Shown here: positions 63,130-64,000 of the stretch, piece by piece
How positions within the stretch are numbered: position 1 is the first letter of the stretch
Layout: each line of letters opens with the position of its first letter
Assembly: GCA_963768025.1 (NCBI GenBank)
Contig: CAVYGM010000004.1
Span: 186,001 to 250,000 of the forward strand
Origin: CAVYGM01 sp963768025
Lineage (GTDB): Bacteria; Bacteroidota; Bacteroidia; Cytophagales; Spirosomataceae
DNA length: 64,000 nucleotides
Reading direction: 5' to 3'
Notes under the pieces: model-generated
Databases searched by the model: none
Seen by the model: only the letters and a program-made list of their open reading frames with translations
What the model was told of the DNA's origin: nothing
Program-made: the position numbers and the translations under genes

Positions 63130-64000
63130 TTAAACCGCTATGGTTTCAGTCCGTCCTTTGATTCGTCCCGATTTCATTAATCCCTCGTAGCGACGCATTA
63201 GCAAATAACTCTCTACCTGCTGCAACGTATCAAGTACAACACCGACCATAATCAATAGCGACGTTCCTCCGAAAAATTGGGCGAAAGAGCTCGTCATTCC
63301 AAGGAGGCTGGCAAAGGCAGGTAGAATAGCTACGACCGCCAGCATGATAGACCCCGGAAATGTAATACGATCCAGGATGGTACTGATATAGTCGGAAGTC
63401 TGTTGACCAGGTTTGATACCGGGAACAAAACCACCTCCCCTTTTCATATCATCCGCAATTTGCTGGGGGTTAACTGAAATAGCAGTATAGAAAAAAGTAA
63501 AGACTATAATGAGGACAGCGAAAAGCAAATTGTATTGCCAGGTGGTGTAGGTTGCAAAGGCAGTAGCTACGTTACTTGCAAAATCACTAGTCTCAGCAAA
63601 GAGGCCGGCAATAGCAGCTGGCAAAAACATGAGTGCCTGGGCAAATATAATGGGCATTACCCCAGCTGCATTCACTTTGAGGGGTAGATACTGACGCTGC
63701 CCTGCTCCGACTACTCTATTCCCAACTACCTGTTTGGCATACTGTATAGGGACTCGCCGAACAGCCTGAGTGAGCATGACTGCCCCCATAATAACAAAGT
63801 AAAGCGCTACGAGTTCAAGTACAAAGATGAGGATCTGCCCGCTTCCACGTGACGTGAACTCCTGATAGATGGCACCTGGAAAACGGGAAACGATACCAAT
63901 CATAATCAGCATGGAAATACCATTTCCAACCCCTTTGTCCGTGATGCGTTCGCCAAGCCACATACAAAACATGGTACCGGCAATAAGGATGAACACCGAA
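63130..64000 (-). CDS. secY: preprotein translocase subunit SecY (partial)
   Basis: The C-terminal two-thirds (about 290 residues) of the protein-conducting channel; the N-terminus is beyond the right edge. Visible marks: 'WLGERITDKGVGNGISMLIM', 'LTQAVRRVPIQYAKQVVG', 'YLPLKVNAAGVMPIIFAQAL', 'FFYTAISVNPQQIADDMKRG', 'GGFVPGIKPGQQTSDYISTI', and 'SYLLMRRYEGLMKSGRIKGR' at the end. Several transmembrane helices are clear. An ATG at 63996 is internal, not the start. Confidence 0.96.
   Translation of the reverse strand, partial: SVFILIAGTMFCMWLGERITDKGVGNGISMLIMIGIVSRFPGAIYQEFTSRGSGQILIFVLELVALYFVIMGAVMLTQAVRRVPIQYAKQVVGNRVVGAGQRQYLPLKVNAAGVMPIIFAQALMFLPAAIAGLFAETSDFASNVATAFATYTTWQYNLLFAVLIIVFTFFYTAISVNPQQIADDMKRGGGFVPGIKPGQQTSDYISTILDRITFPGSIMLAVVAILPAFASLLGMTSSFAQFFGGTSLLIMVGVVLDTLQQVESYLLMRRYEGLMKSGRIKGRTETIAV

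Overview
The window comes from a Bacteroidota chromosome, most likely order Cytophagales (Spirosomataceae/Cytophagaceae-like). The evidence is two SusC/SusD pairs, a PorV-type barrel, the bamA-ompH-ompH and secY-map-infA-rpmJ-rpsM-rpsK-rpsD-rpoA-rplQ gene orders, LytTR and Y_Y_Y-type signalling proteins, VCBS/UnbV and DUF1080 proteins, and near-absence of Shine-Dalgarno sites. The genus cannot be fixed from sequence alone. I see no phage, transposase, CRISPR array, rRNA or tRNA.

Layout. 1-8.8 kb: a PorV-like barrel and a partner gene, thymidine kinase, a GreA-like protein, an S9 peptidase, DAHP synthase/chorismate mutase, a heavily frameshifted proline dehydrogenase and lspA. 9-16.1 kb: an Ig-like exported protein, a small membrane methyltransferase, then the envelope run uppS-bamA-ompH-ompH (minus strand). 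16.3-21.7 kb: a minus-strand group of a TonB-dependent receptor, a TPR-like exported protein, a pentapeptide-repeat histidine kinase and a LytTR response regulator. 22-41.8 kb: a nutrient-uptake region with two SusC/SusD pairs, menB and deoC between them, a GntR/UTRA regulator divergent from the second pair with palindromic operators, a giant VCBS/UnbV lipoprotein, an orphan propeller-type sensor kinase and a DUF1080 protein. 41.9-57.2 kb: housekeeping and envelope genes (FAS1 lipoprotein, ndk, nrnA, two FKBP lipoproteins, rdgB, ppk2, M28 peptidase, gpmI, LMW phosphatase, divIC, eno, rhodanese). 57.2-64 kb: carA and the end of the ribosomal-protein operon, including an L17 fused to a helix-hairpin-helix domain.

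A quality issue dominates interpretation. At least a dozen genes carry single-base frameshifts, including essential ones (rpoA, rpsD, bamA, gpmI). In each case, undoing the indels restores a typical length and a family-typical C-terminus. This pattern fits residual assembly indels better than biology, and several genes that look truncated should be read as full length. Proline dehydrogenase is the outlier, with nine indels and one stop.

The most interesting candidate biology is the pentapeptide-repeat kinase module (16.3-21.7 kb), the GntR operators beside susCD (29.6 kb), the L17-HhH fusion (58.5 kb), and a dispersed intergenic repeat family built on TATCATTC that forms a 17-bp hairpin between one susC and its susD.
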